From Herbaspirillum sp. SJZ107 (GTDB lineage Bacteria; Pseudomonadota; Gammaproteobacteria; Burkholderiales; Burkholderiaceae_D), in the NCBI RefSeq assembly GCF_006715485.1, contig NZ_VFNH01000001.1, positions 124,001-188,000 on the forward strand: DNA of 64,000 bases. Reading direction: 5' to 3'. The translations under genes were made by a program, and so were the position numbers. This document shows, piece by piece, positions 25,596-33,963 of the stretch. Positions within the stretch are counted from its first letter, which is position 1, and each line of letters starts with the position of its first letter. The notes below the pieces were generated by a model, which searched no databases, had not been told where the DNA came from, and saw only the letters and a program-made list of their open reading frames with translations.

Positions 25596-26111
25596 ATGAT
25601 GCGCCGCTCGCCCCTCAAGCAGGGCAAGCCCTTGCAGCGCAAGAAGGCGATGTCGCGCGGCGCAGGATTCTCGCGCGCTGGCACCAAGACACCGGCCGCC
25701 GGCGCCGGCCTGCTGCGCGTTGCCGCGGTCAGGGTTCGAGAAACGAAGACGCCGAAGCTGGCCAAGCCGATGAAGTCGCGCGGGATGAAAGGCCGCCCGC
25801 CGACCGCCGAGGAAGCGCGCTTCATGGACCGCATGGGCAAGCTGCCGTGCATCGCCTGCCTCAAGGACGGCTGGACGAACAAGGTCATAAGCCTGCACCA
25901 CATCGACGGCCGCACGAAGCCGGGCGCGCACTTCCTGGTCCTGCCGCTGTGCGGGCCGCACCACCAGCAGGACGACAGTGACCCGCGCCAGCGCATAAGC
26001 CTGCACGGCCGCAAGAAGCCGTTCCAGGCGCGCTACGGCACCGAGCGGGATCTACTTGCCGAGTGCATCGAAAAACTGAAAGAGCAGGGAGACGTTGAAT
26101 GCGTGACTTGA
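25596..26111 (+). CDS. Ref-type recombination-enhancement nuclease
   Basis: 171 residues. A basic N-terminal 65 residues (RRSPLKQGKPLQRKK) precedes CIACLKDGWTNKVISLHHIDGRTKPGAHFLVLPLCGPHHQ. That is the zinc/HNH-like core of the phage P1 Ref family, RecA-dependent nucleases. ERDLLAECIEKL closes the domain. It likely helps phage recombination, which may compensate for the lack of exo/bet genes here. It overlaps the next gene by 13 bases. Confidence 0.78.
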   Translation: MMRRSPLKQGKPLQRKKAMSRGAGFSRAGTKTPAAGAGLLRVAAVRVRETKTPKLAKPMKSRGMKGRPPTAEEARFMDRMGKLPCIACLKDGWTNKVISLHHIDGRTKPGAHFLVLPLCGPHHQQDDSDPRQRISLHGRKKPFQARYGTERDLLAECIEKLKEQGDVECVT

Positions 26112-27448
26112 ACAACGAGGCCCCGGCCGCGCCGGTGCCGTTCGTCCTGCACCTGGGCGACTGCCTGGAGGTGATGCGCGGCCTCGACGACAGCAGCGTC
26201 GATGCGATCGTGACCGATCCGCCCTACGAACTGGGCTTCATGGGCAAGAGCTGGGACGCCAGCGGCATCGCGAACAGCGTCGAGATGTGGCGCGAGGCGC
26301 TGCGCGTGCTCAAGCCGGGCGGCCACCTGCTTGCGTTCAGCGGCAGCCGCACCTACCACCGGATGACTGTCGCCATCGAGGACGCCGGGTTCGAGATTCG
26401 CGACCAGATCATGTGGGTCTACGGCAGCGGCTTCCCGAAATCGCGCGACATCAGCAAGGATATGGACCGCATGGCTGGCGTCGAGCGGGAAGTGATCGGC
26501 ACTGTTCCTATGCGGCTTGCGCAGGCACAGGCTTCCGGCTGGGGAAATTCCGGGGCCGATAACTTTCGGGACTCCCGCAGAGGCACGATCGAAACCGAAA
26601 TCACCGCTCCGGCCACAGACGCAGCGCGCCACTGGGCCGGCTGGGGGACGGCGCTCAAGCCCGCTCACGAGCCGATCTGCGTCGCCCGCAAGCCCCTAGC
26701 AGGCACAGTCGCAGCGAACGTTCTGGCCAACGGCGTCGGCGCGCTCAATATCGACGGCTGCCGGGTTGGCACCGATGGTGGCACGTCGCGCGGCGCCAGT
26801 GGATCAAACGCAGGCAAGACCCGAAATACGCTGCACGGTGGTAACTTCGGCATCGAGCAGCTGGACGCGGGGCGCTGGCCTGCTAACCTCATCCACGACG
26901 GCAGCACCGAGGTGGTGGCTCTGTTTCCAGTGCAGGAAAGTGGATCTCGGGCCCCTAGTGTGCGCAAGGGCATGGGCTTTCATGGCGCCGATGGCGACGG
27001 CGGCCCGGCGATCGCTGGCAGCATCGGCAGCGCGGCCCGGTTTTTCTACTGCGCCAAGGCCAGCCGCGCCGATCGCAACGAGGGCTGCCCTATTTCTGAC
27101 GTGCCGGCGGTGTCCGCCCACGCCACCATGCGCGAGCGCGAGGTCGCCGATTGGCCGGCGCGCAACGGCAACCACCATCCGACAGTCAAGCCGACGGATC
27201 TGATGGCCTACCTGGTGCGCTTGGTAACGCCACCGGGCGGCGTGGTCCTGGACCCGTTCATGGGCAGCGGCTCGACCGGTAAGGCCTGCATGCGCGAGGG
27301 CTTCCGCTTCATCGGCATCGACATGACGCCGGAATACGTCGAGATTGCCCGCGCGCGCATCGAGCACGAGTTGGCTGCGGTGACTGCGGCAGCCGAAGCA
27401 GCTGCGGCGCCAGCGCCCCAGCGCGACCTGTTCGAGGAGGTGGCATGA
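26099..27448 (+). CDS. DNA N6-adenine/N4-cytosine methyltransferase
   Basis: 449 residues. DPPY (40-43) comes first and DPFMGSGSTG (385-394) near the C-terminus, the beta-class order. HLGDCLEVMRGL precedes the catalytic motif and NHHPTVKPTDLM the SAM-binding one. No nuclease is adjacent, so it is an orphan enzyme, probably for self-protection or regulation. Residues 130-330 hold the presumed target-recognition region. Confidence 0.9.
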   Translation: MRDLNNEAPAAPVPFVLHLGDCLEVMRGLDDSSVDAIVTDPPYELGFMGKSWDASGIANSVEMWREALRVLKPGGHLLAFSGSRTYHRMTVAIEDAGFEIRDQIMWVYGSGFPKSRDISKDMDRMAGVEREVIGTVPMRLAQAQASGWGNSGADNFRDSRRGTIETEITAPATDAARHWAGWGTALKPAHEPICVARKPLAGTVAANVLANGVGALNIDGCRVGTDGGTSRGASGSNAGKTRNTLHGGNFGIEQLDAGRWPANLIHDGSTEVVALFPVQESGSRAPSVRKGMGFHGADGDGGPAIAGSIGSAARFFYCAKASRADRNEGCPISDVPAVSAHATMREREVADWPARNGNHHPTVKPTDLMAYLVRLVTPPGGVVLDPFMGSGSTGKACMREGFRFIGIDMTPEYVEIARARIEHELAAVTAAAEAAAAPAPQRDLFEEVA

Positions 27449-27930
27449 AAAAGCCCCGCAACAAGAAATACCGCCCGCGCCCGGTCGGCGCCGCCGGCGG
27501 CCTCTCGGTAGTCGCCAAGTGCTTCGCCCGCGGCGAGGATGCTGCCCCACTGAACGACGGCCAACTGCAGGACCTGGGCTTGGCGTACTGGCTGAACCTC
27601 GAGCAGCTGCGCAGCGGCGCCGCCACCGAAGAGGCATGGTCGGTCGTGGTCACCGCGCTGAACATCGGCATGGCCCTGGCGGAGAGCGGCGTCGGCGTCG
27701 ATCACGAGCAGACCTTCACGGGTGCGCTAGCCGGCGCCTTCCGCGCCAAGACCCGCAGCGCCCGCACGAAGAACTTCCGGCTGGACGGCGACGCCATGCG
27801 CGACATCCAGGCCGCGCTGGCGGTGCACGACCAGCAGATGGAGATCGCCAGCCGGGCGCAGATCGTCGAGGCGATGAACTTGGTGCGCCAGCGCGTCGAC
27901 GAGGGCCACGTCTACAAGGATGCTGCTTGA
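27445..27930 (+). CDS. Phage protein, unknown function
   Basis: 161 residues with a basic N-terminus (KKPRNKKYRPRPVG) and a long helical body (AWSVVVTALNIGMALAE, IQAALAVHDQQMEIASRAQIVEAM). ATGA overlap with the methyltransferase. Family not firmly recognised. Confidence 0.6.
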   Translation: MKKPRNKKYRPRPVGAAGGLSVVAKCFARGEDAAPLNDGQLQDLGLAYWLNLEQLRSGAATEEAWSVVVTALNIGMALAESGVGVDHEQTFTGALAGAFRAKTRSARTKNFRLDGDAMRDIQAALAVHDQQMEIASRAQIVEAMNLVRQRVDEGHVYKDAA

Positions 27931-27960
27931 AGCGGCGCCAATAGATAGAAAGGAAACGAC

Positions 27961-28695
27961 ATGGGAAGCATTCTGGCATTGCAAACCAACGGCGGCGCCG
28001 ACGTCACGATGTCGAGCCGTGAGATCGCCGAGCTGACGAAGAGTTCGCACGACAATGTTATGAAGACGATACGTCGCCTCATCGCTGAGGGTATCGTTTC
28101 CGGAAACGAGACCCCTTACCACCACCCGCAGAACGGCCAGACCTACAGCGAGTTCCTGCTGTCGTTCCGCGACACGATGGTTGTGGTCTCCGGCTACAAC
28201 GCCGAGCTGCGCGCCCGGATCATCGATCGGTGGCAGGAGCTGGAGCGAGCAGCCCCGCCGACTCCCGCACCGGTCGCTGTGCCGGCGGTGCCAAAGACGT
28301 TTGGCGAGGCGCTGCGCCTGGCTGCCGATCAGCAGGACGTAATCGAGGCCCAAGCTGCGCAACTAGCCGCCGCGGCGCCGGCCGTGGAGTTCGTCGACCG
28401 CTATGTCGAGTCGACCGGCCTGATGACGTTCCGCCAGGTGGCGAAGCTGCTGAAGGTGAAGGAGCCGGAGTTCCGCCAGTTCCTGCGCGAGGCCAAGATC
28501 ATGTACGTGCTGGGCGGCGAATGGACCGCGCACGCGCAGCACATCGAGGCAGGTCGATTCGAGACCCGCGCCGGCACTGCGCAGAACAGCCATGCCTTCA
28601 ACGCCTGCAAGTTCACGGCGAAGGGCGTCAAGTGGGTGGCGGGCGAGCTGGCGAAGTGGCAGCTGGAGCAGCGCGGGGAGGGCGCCCATGCGTGA
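27961..28695 (+). CDS. Rha/KilAC phage regulatory protein
   Basis: 244 residues. Residues 14-92 match the Rha domain (MSSREIAELTKSSHDNVMKTIRRLI ... FLLSFRDTMVVVSGYNAELRARIIDRWQELE). A Pro/Ala linker and helix follow, then a KilAC/ANT-type C-terminal domain (GLMTFRQVAKLLKVKEPEFRQFLREAKIMYV ... FTAKGVKWVAGELAKW). Such proteins act as antirepressors or lytic regulators. GAAAGGAAAC precedes ATG. Confidence 0.85.
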   Translation: MGSILALQTNGGADVTMSSREIAELTKSSHDNVMKTIRRLIAEGIVSGNETPYHHPQNGQTYSEFLLSFRDTMVVVSGYNAELRARIIDRWQELERAAPPTPAPVAVPAVPKTFGEALRLAADQQDVIEAQAAQLAAAAPAVEFVDRYVESTGLMTFRQVAKLLKVKEPEFRQFLREAKIMYVLGGEWTAHAQHIEAGRFETRAGTAQNSHAFNACKFTAKGVKWVAGELAKWQLEQRGEGAHA

Positions 28696-29377
28696 TTATT
28701 CCCCGCTGCGCGGCCTGGCCGCCGCCAACCCGACTGTGCACCTGAAGTCGACCACCGTAATCGAACTGCTGGACGAGCTCGACCGCCTGCGCGCCGGCGG
28801 CGCCGCGCCCGCCAAGGTCAAGCGCAACGACTACCCGGCCGACTTCGAAGCGGTATGGGAGGTCTACCCCGCACGCCCGGGCGACAGCAAGAAGGCCGCG
28901 CACAAGGCCTGGGCCAGCAGGATCAAGGCCGGCGCCACCGTGGCCGAGATGCTGGTCGGCGCGCAGGCATACGCTGCCTATGTGAAGGTCATGCGCACGG
29001 AGCCGCAGTTCATCCTGCAGTCGGCGACGTTCTTCGGGCCGAGCGAGCGCTATGCGGCCGACTGGACGCCGCCGGCGCAGCAGCCGAAGCCGGCCGGCGG
29101 CGGAGCCTGGTGGCTGACCGATGCAACGCGGCTGGCGAAAGCGAACGAGGTGGGTGTCGGCGCTGCTCACTACGGCGAGTCGACGGCCAGCTGGGAGGCT
29201 CGGATCCGCGCAGCGATCGACAACGGCGGCAAGCCGCCCGCGCCGCCGCGCCTGGCGCAGATCGTCACGCCGCCGCCCGCACCGCCAGTGATCGAGCAGG
29301 CGCCTGAAGCCCCGCGCCGTGTCGGCCGGCCTGAGGGGCTGACGAAGATGCTCAAAGACCTGGGCCACGCTGCATGA
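28688..29377 (+). CDS. Phage replication-type protein (C-terminal domain only)
   Basis: 229 residues. DYPADFEAVWEVYPARPGDSKKAAHKAWASRIKAGATVAEML ... FILQSATFFGPSERYAADW is the C-terminal module of many phage replication initiators (O-like). The N-terminal winged-helix initiator half is absent, so it may be an adaptor such as a helicase loader. The last 40 residues resemble a linker with GRPEGLTKMLKDL. Overlaps both neighbours. Confidence 0.68.
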   Translation: MRDYSPLRGLAAANPTVHLKSTTVIELLDELDRLRAGGAAPAKVKRNDYPADFEAVWEVYPARPGDSKKAAHKAWASRIKAGATVAEMLVGAQAYAAYVKVMRTEPQFILQSATFFGPSERYAADWTPPAQQPKPAGGGAWWLTDATRLAKANEVGVGAAHYGESTASWEARIRAAIDNGGKPPAPPRLAQIVTPPPAPPVIEQAPEAPRRVGRPEGLTKMLKDLGHAA

Positions 29378-29691
29378 GCGAAGAGATCGGGGACATCTGC
29401 GCCCTGTGCAAGCACTTCAAGATGAAGGCGCACCCGCAGCACGCGGCGGTCGGCATCGGCCGCTGCCACGGATACGACGACGATCCGTTCACGAAGCTGA
29501 AAAACCCGTTTATCCCATGGAGCAAGAAGAAGTGCGCGCGGTTCAAGCAGGACTACGCCGGCACGGCGAAGCGGATCGCGTGGGTCGAAAAGCAGCGCGC
29601 CGAACGAAACAACGATGCAGTCCAACCCGAAGCAAAGGAATTCGATGGGAAACGACATCAAGCAGCCAGCAGCATCACCAAGCAGTCATGA
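29374..29691 (+). CDS. Cys-rich phage protein
   Basis: 105 residues. Four cysteines in CALCKHFKM ... GRCHGYDDD ... KKKCARFKQ suggest a zinc site; the C-terminus is charged. Its last 47 bases overlap the next gene in another frame. Function unknown. Confidence 0.58.
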   Translation: MSEEIGDICALCKHFKMKAHPQHAAVGIGRCHGYDDDPFTKLKNPFIPWSKKKCARFKQDYAGTAKRIAWVEKQRAERNNDAVQPEAKEFDGKRHQAASSITKQS

Positions 29692-30013
29692 GGCCAACCG
29701 CCGCCTAGCCGAACTGCTGGGCTGGACTGATCTGTTCAGCACCGGCGGCGCATGGCTGGGCCAGCCTCCGGGCGTATTGCCCCCGTCGAGGGTGCCGGAC
29801 TGGTGCGGCGACTGGGCGGCATGCGGACCGCTGCAGGCCCAATACGTGCGCCGGCTGTATGTCTGGCCCCACCGAGTAGTGGTCGGCACGACGCCCGGCG
29901 GGCCAGACGGCTACGACGTCATGCTCGACCGCAGCCAAGGCGAGACTGGCGAGCAGCTGCTGCGCCGCACGATCGTCACTGCGATCATCAAGCACCTGGA
30001 GATGGGCCTGTGA
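29645..30013 (+). CDS. Phage protein, unknown function
   Basis: 122 residues from MGNDIKQPAAS with AAGGA five bases upstream. NRRLAELLGWTDLF, a variable centre, VPDWCGDWAACGPLQ and IKHLEMGL recall small phage sandwich-fold proteins common in replication regions. Role unknown. Confidence 0.6.
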   Translation: MGNDIKQPAASPSSHEANRRLAELLGWTDLFSTGGAWLGQPPGVLPPSRVPDWCGDWAACGPLQAQYVRRLYVWPHRVVVGTTPGGPDGYDVMLDRSQGETGEQLLRRTIVTAIIKHLEMGL

Positions 30014-30360
30014 CGCAGCAGCGCGCGCTCCAGGCGCTGGGCCGGCTCAAGGTCGGCCAGATGAACAAGACCGAGGCTGCCTATGCTGCGACGCTGGCGC
30101 AGCGGCAGCACGCCGGCGAGGTGGCTTGGTTCAAGTTCGAGGGGCTGAAGTTCCGACTGGCCGACAACACGTTCTACACTCCAGACTTCGCTGTGATGCT
30201 GGCCGACGGCGCGCTCGAGGCGCACGAGGTCAAGGGTCACTGGCAGGACGACGCGCGGGCGAAGATCAAGATTGCCGCGGATATGTACCCTTGGCGTTTC
30301 GTGGCCGTCCGGGTGAAGGCGAAGAAGGACGGTGGCGGCTGGGCGCTTGAGGAATTCTAG
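30010..30360 (+). CDS. DUF1064 phage nuclease-like protein
   Basis: 116 residues from GTG overlapping the previous stop. MNKTEAAYAATLAQ, AWFKFEGLKFRLADNTFYTPDFAVML, EAHEVKGHWQDDARAKIKIAADMYPWRFVAV match DUF1064. The E...D...EVKG arrangement is that of PD-(D/E)XK / Holliday-junction-resolvase-like enzymes. Likely debranches phage DNA before packaging. Last gene of the early-right operon. Confidence 0.8.
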   Translation: MTQQRALQALGRLKVGQMNKTEAAYAATLAQRQHAGEVAWFKFEGLKFRLADNTFYTPDFAVMLADGALEAHEVKGHWQDDARAKIKIAADMYPWRFVAVRVKAKKDGGGWALEEF

Positions 30361-30403
30361 GCTGCAGGCCGCGCGCCGATCAGCGCACGGCGATCTTGCT
30401 AGA

Positions 30404-31033
30404 TTATGCGGACTTCTTGCTACGGCGCGCTACGCCGACTGCGCCGAGTGCGCCAACGGCCAGCAGGGCCACGCTGCCCGGCTCCGGAATTTCTGATGGG
30501 CCGACGTAGGTTGGAACAATCCGCCTAACTCCATACTCGTAGCCACCCGAGTTATCGAGACTCCGCACTTTGCTTTCGCTTACGGTGCTGCGAGTCACCA
30601 ATCCAGTAATCGTTCCCGAGTTATACAGAGTGCCATCTCTGAAATAAATCGAAGTTGCATACTGTGCGCTGTACGAAAAATTGCCTGCGGTGTCGCGTGA
30701 AAAATCGAGGCTGATTTGGCCCTCATTGAAGTCGAAATCGTCGTAGACGCTAAAATTTGTTGGCCCATTTTGCCGGAAGTGTGTGGTAGCCGACGTGTTG
30801 TGATCGCTGCCATCCCCTGTCCCGACGATAGGATAAAAAGCATACGCAATATACGGATGAGCCTCCGAAGCAATCGGCAACAAAAAGCGGTAGTCTGCTA
30901 TGGATAGATCATCGTCATGCTGAATGAAATACCCACTGAGCGGCCCAGAGCTGAAGTTGTATTGGACATAGCCCGCCGATGCATTCAGCGAGAACAATGC
31001 GGTTACGGCGAGAGCCAAAGCTTTTTTAAACAT
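30404..31033 (-). CDS. PEP-CTERM protein 1 (prophage cargo)
   Basis: 209 residues. Signal peptide MFKKALALAVTALFSLNASA (1-20), a beta-rich Tyr/Ser/Asp mature region, then the sorting tail IPEPGSVALLAVGALGAVGVARRSKK: PEP motif, one transmembrane helix and a basic end. The host exosortase would process it for the surface or matrix. GAGG lies upstream of this ATG. Lower GC than its neighbours and opposite orientation mark it as acquired cargo; no exosortase gene is in the window. Confidence 0.88.
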   Translation of the reverse strand: MFKKALALAVTALFSLNASAGYVQYNFSSGPLSGYFIQHDDDLSIADYRFLLPIASEAHPYIAYAFYPIVGTGDGSDHNTSATTHFRQNGPTNFSVYDDFDFNEGQISLDFSRDTAGNFSYSAQYATSIYFRDGTLYNSGTITGLVTRSTVSESKVRSLDNSGGYEYGVRRIVPTYVGPSEIPEPGSVALLAVGALGAVGVARRSKKSA

Positions 31034-31308
31034 AGTAGATACCTCGATTAGTAGGACCCACCATAAAGCAATCTCCATGCCATATGGAGCTTTCATTTTT
31101 TAATCAATAAGTTGCAACATTTAATAAGAAGTGTAGGTGCGCTTGTTGTAAATTTATCCGACGGCAATGTTTCGTTATGAATTGGCACGCTAAATCATCA
31201 CAAAAAACCACACATTGCAATTTAGAAAACTTAGTGCAGGGCAATTTTAGCGATTCCGGGTGGTAAGCTTCAGGCAGCTGGAACTCAGCTATACCACCGG
31301 AGATAGAA

Positions 31309-31857
31309 ATGCCTTTCGAAGACCGCTACCTGAATGCACTGAACAGCACGAACCTGCTGGACGACGACAAGCATCACCAGACCGAAGCCTTGGCGGCGGC
31401 GGCGCTGGCGGACCTGTCGGGCGGTTCGGGCAGCATCTTCGGCAGCATGCTCGCGCGCGCCAAGATCGACGGCGTGCCGCGCGAGGCGATCGCATCCGGC
31501 AGCCATAGCCTGGCGGTGCTTTTACGCGTGTGGAAAGAGGCTGTGTTCCAGAAGGGCAGGGACCGCAAGTGGATCCGGGTCGTACAGCCCTGGGACATTC
31601 CCGCGCTCGAAGGCATCTGCAACAAGATCGCGCTGCAGTCCCTGGCGCACTGGCTGGGCGGCGAGTGCTCGACCTGCAACGGCACAAAGATCCACGCCGC
31701 CCGCGCGTGCACGCACTGCACTGATACGCCAGGCCGCGAGCCAGTGGCGGGTACTGGCCTGCTGCGCGAGCACATCCTCGACATGATCAGCGACCTGGAA
31801 GGCCTGTATCAGTCGCACGCTGCGCGCGCCGGCGCCAAGATGCGTAAGGCCGCGTAA
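31309..31857 (+). CDS. Q-like late antiterminator with zinc motif
   Basis: 182 residues. A helical N-terminal part holds MLARAKIDGVPREAI. The Cys4 motif CSTCNGTK ... CTHCTDTPGREP (about residues 121-140) is the zinc finger of Q-like phage antiterminators. Position just before the structured leader and late operon fits that role. GGAG lies nine bases before ATG. The 275 bases upstream are AT-rich and gene-free, probably holding promoters for this gene and the PEP-CTERM gene. Confidence 0.7.
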   Translation: MPFEDRYLNALNSTNLLDDDKHHQTEALAAAALADLSGGSGSIFGSMLARAKIDGVPREAIASGSHSLAVLLRVWKEAVFQKGRDRKWIRVVQPWDIPALEGICNKIALQSLAHWLGGECSTCNGTKIHAARACTHCTDTPGREPVAGTGLLREHILDMISDLEGLYQSHAARAGAKMRKAA

Positions 31858-31999
31858 AGGTATGGCCACGCGAGCGCCAGTGTCGAAATACTTTACAGCA
31901 ATACTTTAACTTACTGTTAAGTCATTGATTCTTAGTAGCTAGTTTAAGTGGCCCGGTTCTTGCTGTTCTTGAATTTCCAGAACAATAAGGGAATAAAGA

Positions 32000-32725
32000 A
32001 TGAAACCAGGGATTCTTGCTTGCGTTGCTGCTGCTGTGATGGGCGTAACCTCACTTGCCTCGGCCACTGCCATCACCATCGACTTCGAAGAGTTTGCCTA
32101 TGGCACAGCCATCGGGGACTACTATGCTGGCGGAAAAGACAGCCTTAATCGCGCGAGCGGTCCTAACTATGGACTGACCTTCAACGGTCCCAGCACTATT
32201 AAGAACACGCCAAGTGGGGCGTATCTGGCAGGGTTCACGTACCTGACCATTGATCCGAATGTTGTTAAGTCTATTCTTAAGGCCGATGCTTACTATATTT
32301 CCTTTAACGCCGGTGTGTACGGTTTTGAGGAAAGGGGCATTTACGCAAGATTCGAGAGTGGCCTGGCCGAACAGAACGCATACGTGTCGGGCAATGGAAG
32401 TCCTGACTGCGGGTCCCATCCAGATACCTGCTACCGCACAATTTACCAAGGCCAAATGGGAGGCTATTACGTTGGGCAGGGCTACGGTTTAAATGACTCC
32501 GCAGTGTCGCTTACGTTTCCTGTTGATCGGTTAGACAATATCCAGATTCATTCTTACGATGCCTCCACGACCATCATCCGCCCTGGAATTGTCACGAGCA
32601 GCTATGAGACGGGCCGAGACATTCCTGAGCCGGCAACACTTGGATTGTTGAGCATTGGGGCCGCGGCGTTAGCTTTCCGTAGCCGCTCGCGTAAGAGTAT
32701 TGCGCAACCGAAAAAACAGGCGTAA
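32000..32725 (+). CDS. PEP-CTERM protein 2 (prophage cargo)
   Basis: 241 residues. Signal peptide MKPGILACVAAAVMGVTSLASA, a beta-rich body starting ITIDFEEFAYGTAIGDYYAGG (a fold type common among PEP-CTERM surface proteins), and the tail DIPEPATLGLLSIGAAALAFRSRSRK. Two Cys (CGSHPDTC) may pair. The 142 bases before it are AT-rich with a TTAAC-N5-GTTAA palindrome near 31907-31921, suggesting its own promoter. Followed by a terminator. Confidence 0.9.
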   Translation: MKPGILACVAAAVMGVTSLASATAITIDFEEFAYGTAIGDYYAGGKDSLNRASGPNYGLTFNGPSTIKNTPSGAYLAGFTYLTIDPNVVKSILKADAYYISFNAGVYGFEERGIYARFESGLAEQNAYVSGNGSPDCGSHPDTCYRTIYQGQMGGYYVGQGYGLNDSAVSLTFPVDRLDNIQIHSYDASTTIIRPGIVTSSYETGRDIPEPATLGLLSIGAAALAFRSRSRKSIAQPKKQA

Positions 32726-32835
32726 ACTTCAGTCTTCCAATTCCCTCGGTCCAATGTAATGCGCGCGAAAGCGCCGCCATAACCCGAGGCAGTCGAGTGC
32801 CCAGCCCGCAGTAAAGCCGGCGCTCGCCTGCAAAT

Positions 32836-32859
32836 AAGCCCACCGCCCTGGTGGGCTTT
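32836..32859. terminator. Terminator after PEP-CTERM protein 2
   Basis: Stem AAGCCCACC / GGTGGGCTT with a five-base loop and a short T run (TTTG). The 110 bases before it hold nothing else recognisable. Confidence 0.72.
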
Positions 32860-32946
32860 GTCGTTTACGCGCCACCCCGCAGATAGCCTGGGGCGCGATG
32901 GCATGAGGGAGATTGGCTCTTCATCTCAACCTACAGCGGAGGCAGC

Positions 32947-32973
32947 ATGCAAGAAGGTATTGGCATTGCGTAA
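32947..32973 (+). other. Eight-codon frame with strong ribosome site
   Basis: ATG with GGAGG four bases upstream encodes MQEGIGIA then stop, just before the structured leader. It could be a leader peptide or the remnant of a gene start. No downstream frame continues it. Confidence 0.3.
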
Positions 32974-33003
32974 TCCGAGTTGTACCTCGAAGCGCAGCGG
33001 CTC

Positions 33004-33302
33004 GGCCCCGCTGTGATGCAATCAGTTCCTGATTTCATGGGAGAAACCCTGCCTCATGGGAGCTTCGACGCCTCACCGGCGCAACCGGTGGCCACACAAA
33101 GCCTAAGCCTGACAACCACGTTCCACGTGTGCGGATGGCGGCCGAGGGCTTTGTGTGGCGAGGAATGCGCATTCGTGCGCAGCGGTTCTGCGTCCGTGAC
33201 TTAGCCGGTGTTCGATGTGCCACCGGCCGCCACAACTTGTCTCCTCCAAGATTCTCTTGGACTTCGCCGCCTGTCGCAGCAATGCGCCGGCGGTTTTTTT
33301 AT
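33004..33302 (+). ncRNA. Candidate structured late leader RNA
   Basis: A near-continuous series of hairpins: AATCAG-TTC-CTGATT (33020-33034), ACCGG/CCGGT (33075-33089), a 13-bp perfect stem GCCACACAAAGCC / GGCTTTGTGTGGC (33091-33103 with 33147-33159), GCGCA-TTCG-TGCGC (33167-33180), GCCGGTG/CACCGGC (33204-33227), CCAAG/CTTGG (33246-33260) and a terminator. No good coding frame. Placed between a Q-like gene and the late operon, it resembles the lambda pR'-tR' leader in layout. No named RNA family recognised. Confidence 0.5.
33267..33300 (+). terminator. Intrinsic terminator before the late operon (tR'-like)
   Basis: CCGCC / GGCGG stem with an inner CGC/GCG pairing, followed by seven T. It lies 15 bases before the first late gene, so late transcription must read through it. 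Confidence 0.75.
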
Positions 33303-33314
33303 TTGAGGTGCGCG

Positions 33315-33506
33315 ATGCGCTTTTCCCCGATGTTGAGAGTCGAGGTGGGCGGGCAAATCGTGCGCCGTGTCGGTGAGGTTGAGATCCTCGCCCACGACCC
33401 GCTCGGCCGCCCGACCATTGCGCGCATGCGCCCACAGTTGCTGGCTGGCGAGGTGTTGCGTGAGCGCCTGGGCACAATTCCCGAAATCATTCAGGAGCGC
33501 CGGTGA
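33315..33506 (+). CDS. First late-region gene, small protein
   Basis: 63 residues from MRFSPMLRVEVGGQIVRR; GAGG lies six bases upstream. Beta-rich N-terminus and helical C-terminus (RPQLLAGEVLRERLGTIPEIIQ). Function unknown. Next gene starts on its stop. Confidence 0.58.
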   Translation: MRFSPMLRVEVGGQIVRRVGEVEILAHDPLGRPTIARMRPQLLAGEVLRERLGTIPEIIQERR

Positions 33507-33673
33507 TGGCCTCGACCGAAATTACTTTCCTCATCCGTGTTCGCATGCGCTGGTGGTTGAAGCAGTGGGTACGAGCCACCCTCGCGATCCACTGCCTCAC
33601 CGGCTGGGCGCCGAAAGAAGAAACGCGTGCCGCAATCATCAAACGCGGCGTTTATGCGGAGCAGATCAAATGA
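33506..33673 (+). CDS. Small basic protein, 55 residues
   Basis: MASTEITFLIRVRMRWWLKQWVRATLAIHCLTGWAPKEE: an amphipathic, Trp/Arg-rich helix, possibly membrane-associated, then AAIIKRGVYAEQIK. AGGAG lies just upstream, and overlaps at both ends support translation. Function unknown. Confidence 0.5.
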   Translation: MASTEITFLIRVRMRWWLKQWVRATLAIHCLTGWAPKEETRAAIIKRGVYAEQIK

Positions 33674-33963
33674 GCAAAATCGCCGACATCTACGCCAACG
33701 AGATCGTGCGCGCTGTCCTCGGTTCGCATGCTCACGCGGGCAAGGTCGACAATCCTACCCGCGTGCGCCAGATCGCCGAGCGCCTGGCCGATAGCGAGCT
33801 GGCCCAGTCTGCGCTGCAGGCCAAGGGCTACGGACGCGGGAGCTGCACGTTCCTTGAGCTGACACGCGAGGTGCCCAACTACACGCCTGGCATGCTGGTC
33901 CGGATGTTCGCGCCACGCACGCCGGCGAGCTACCCGATCCCGGCCTCGCGCCGCACGGCATGA
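33670..33963 (+). CDS. Small phage protein, unknown function
   Basis: 97 residues from MSKIADIYANEIVRAVLG. ATGA overlaps at both ends place it in a tightly packed block. NPTRVRQIAERLADSELAQSALQAKGYG looks like a helix-turn-helix but is weak. Function unknown. Confidence 0.58.
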   Translation: MSKIADIYANEIVRAVLGSHAHAGKVDNPTRVRQIAERLADSELAQSALQAKGYGRGSCTFLELTREVPNYTPGMLVRMFAPRTPASYPIPASRRTA

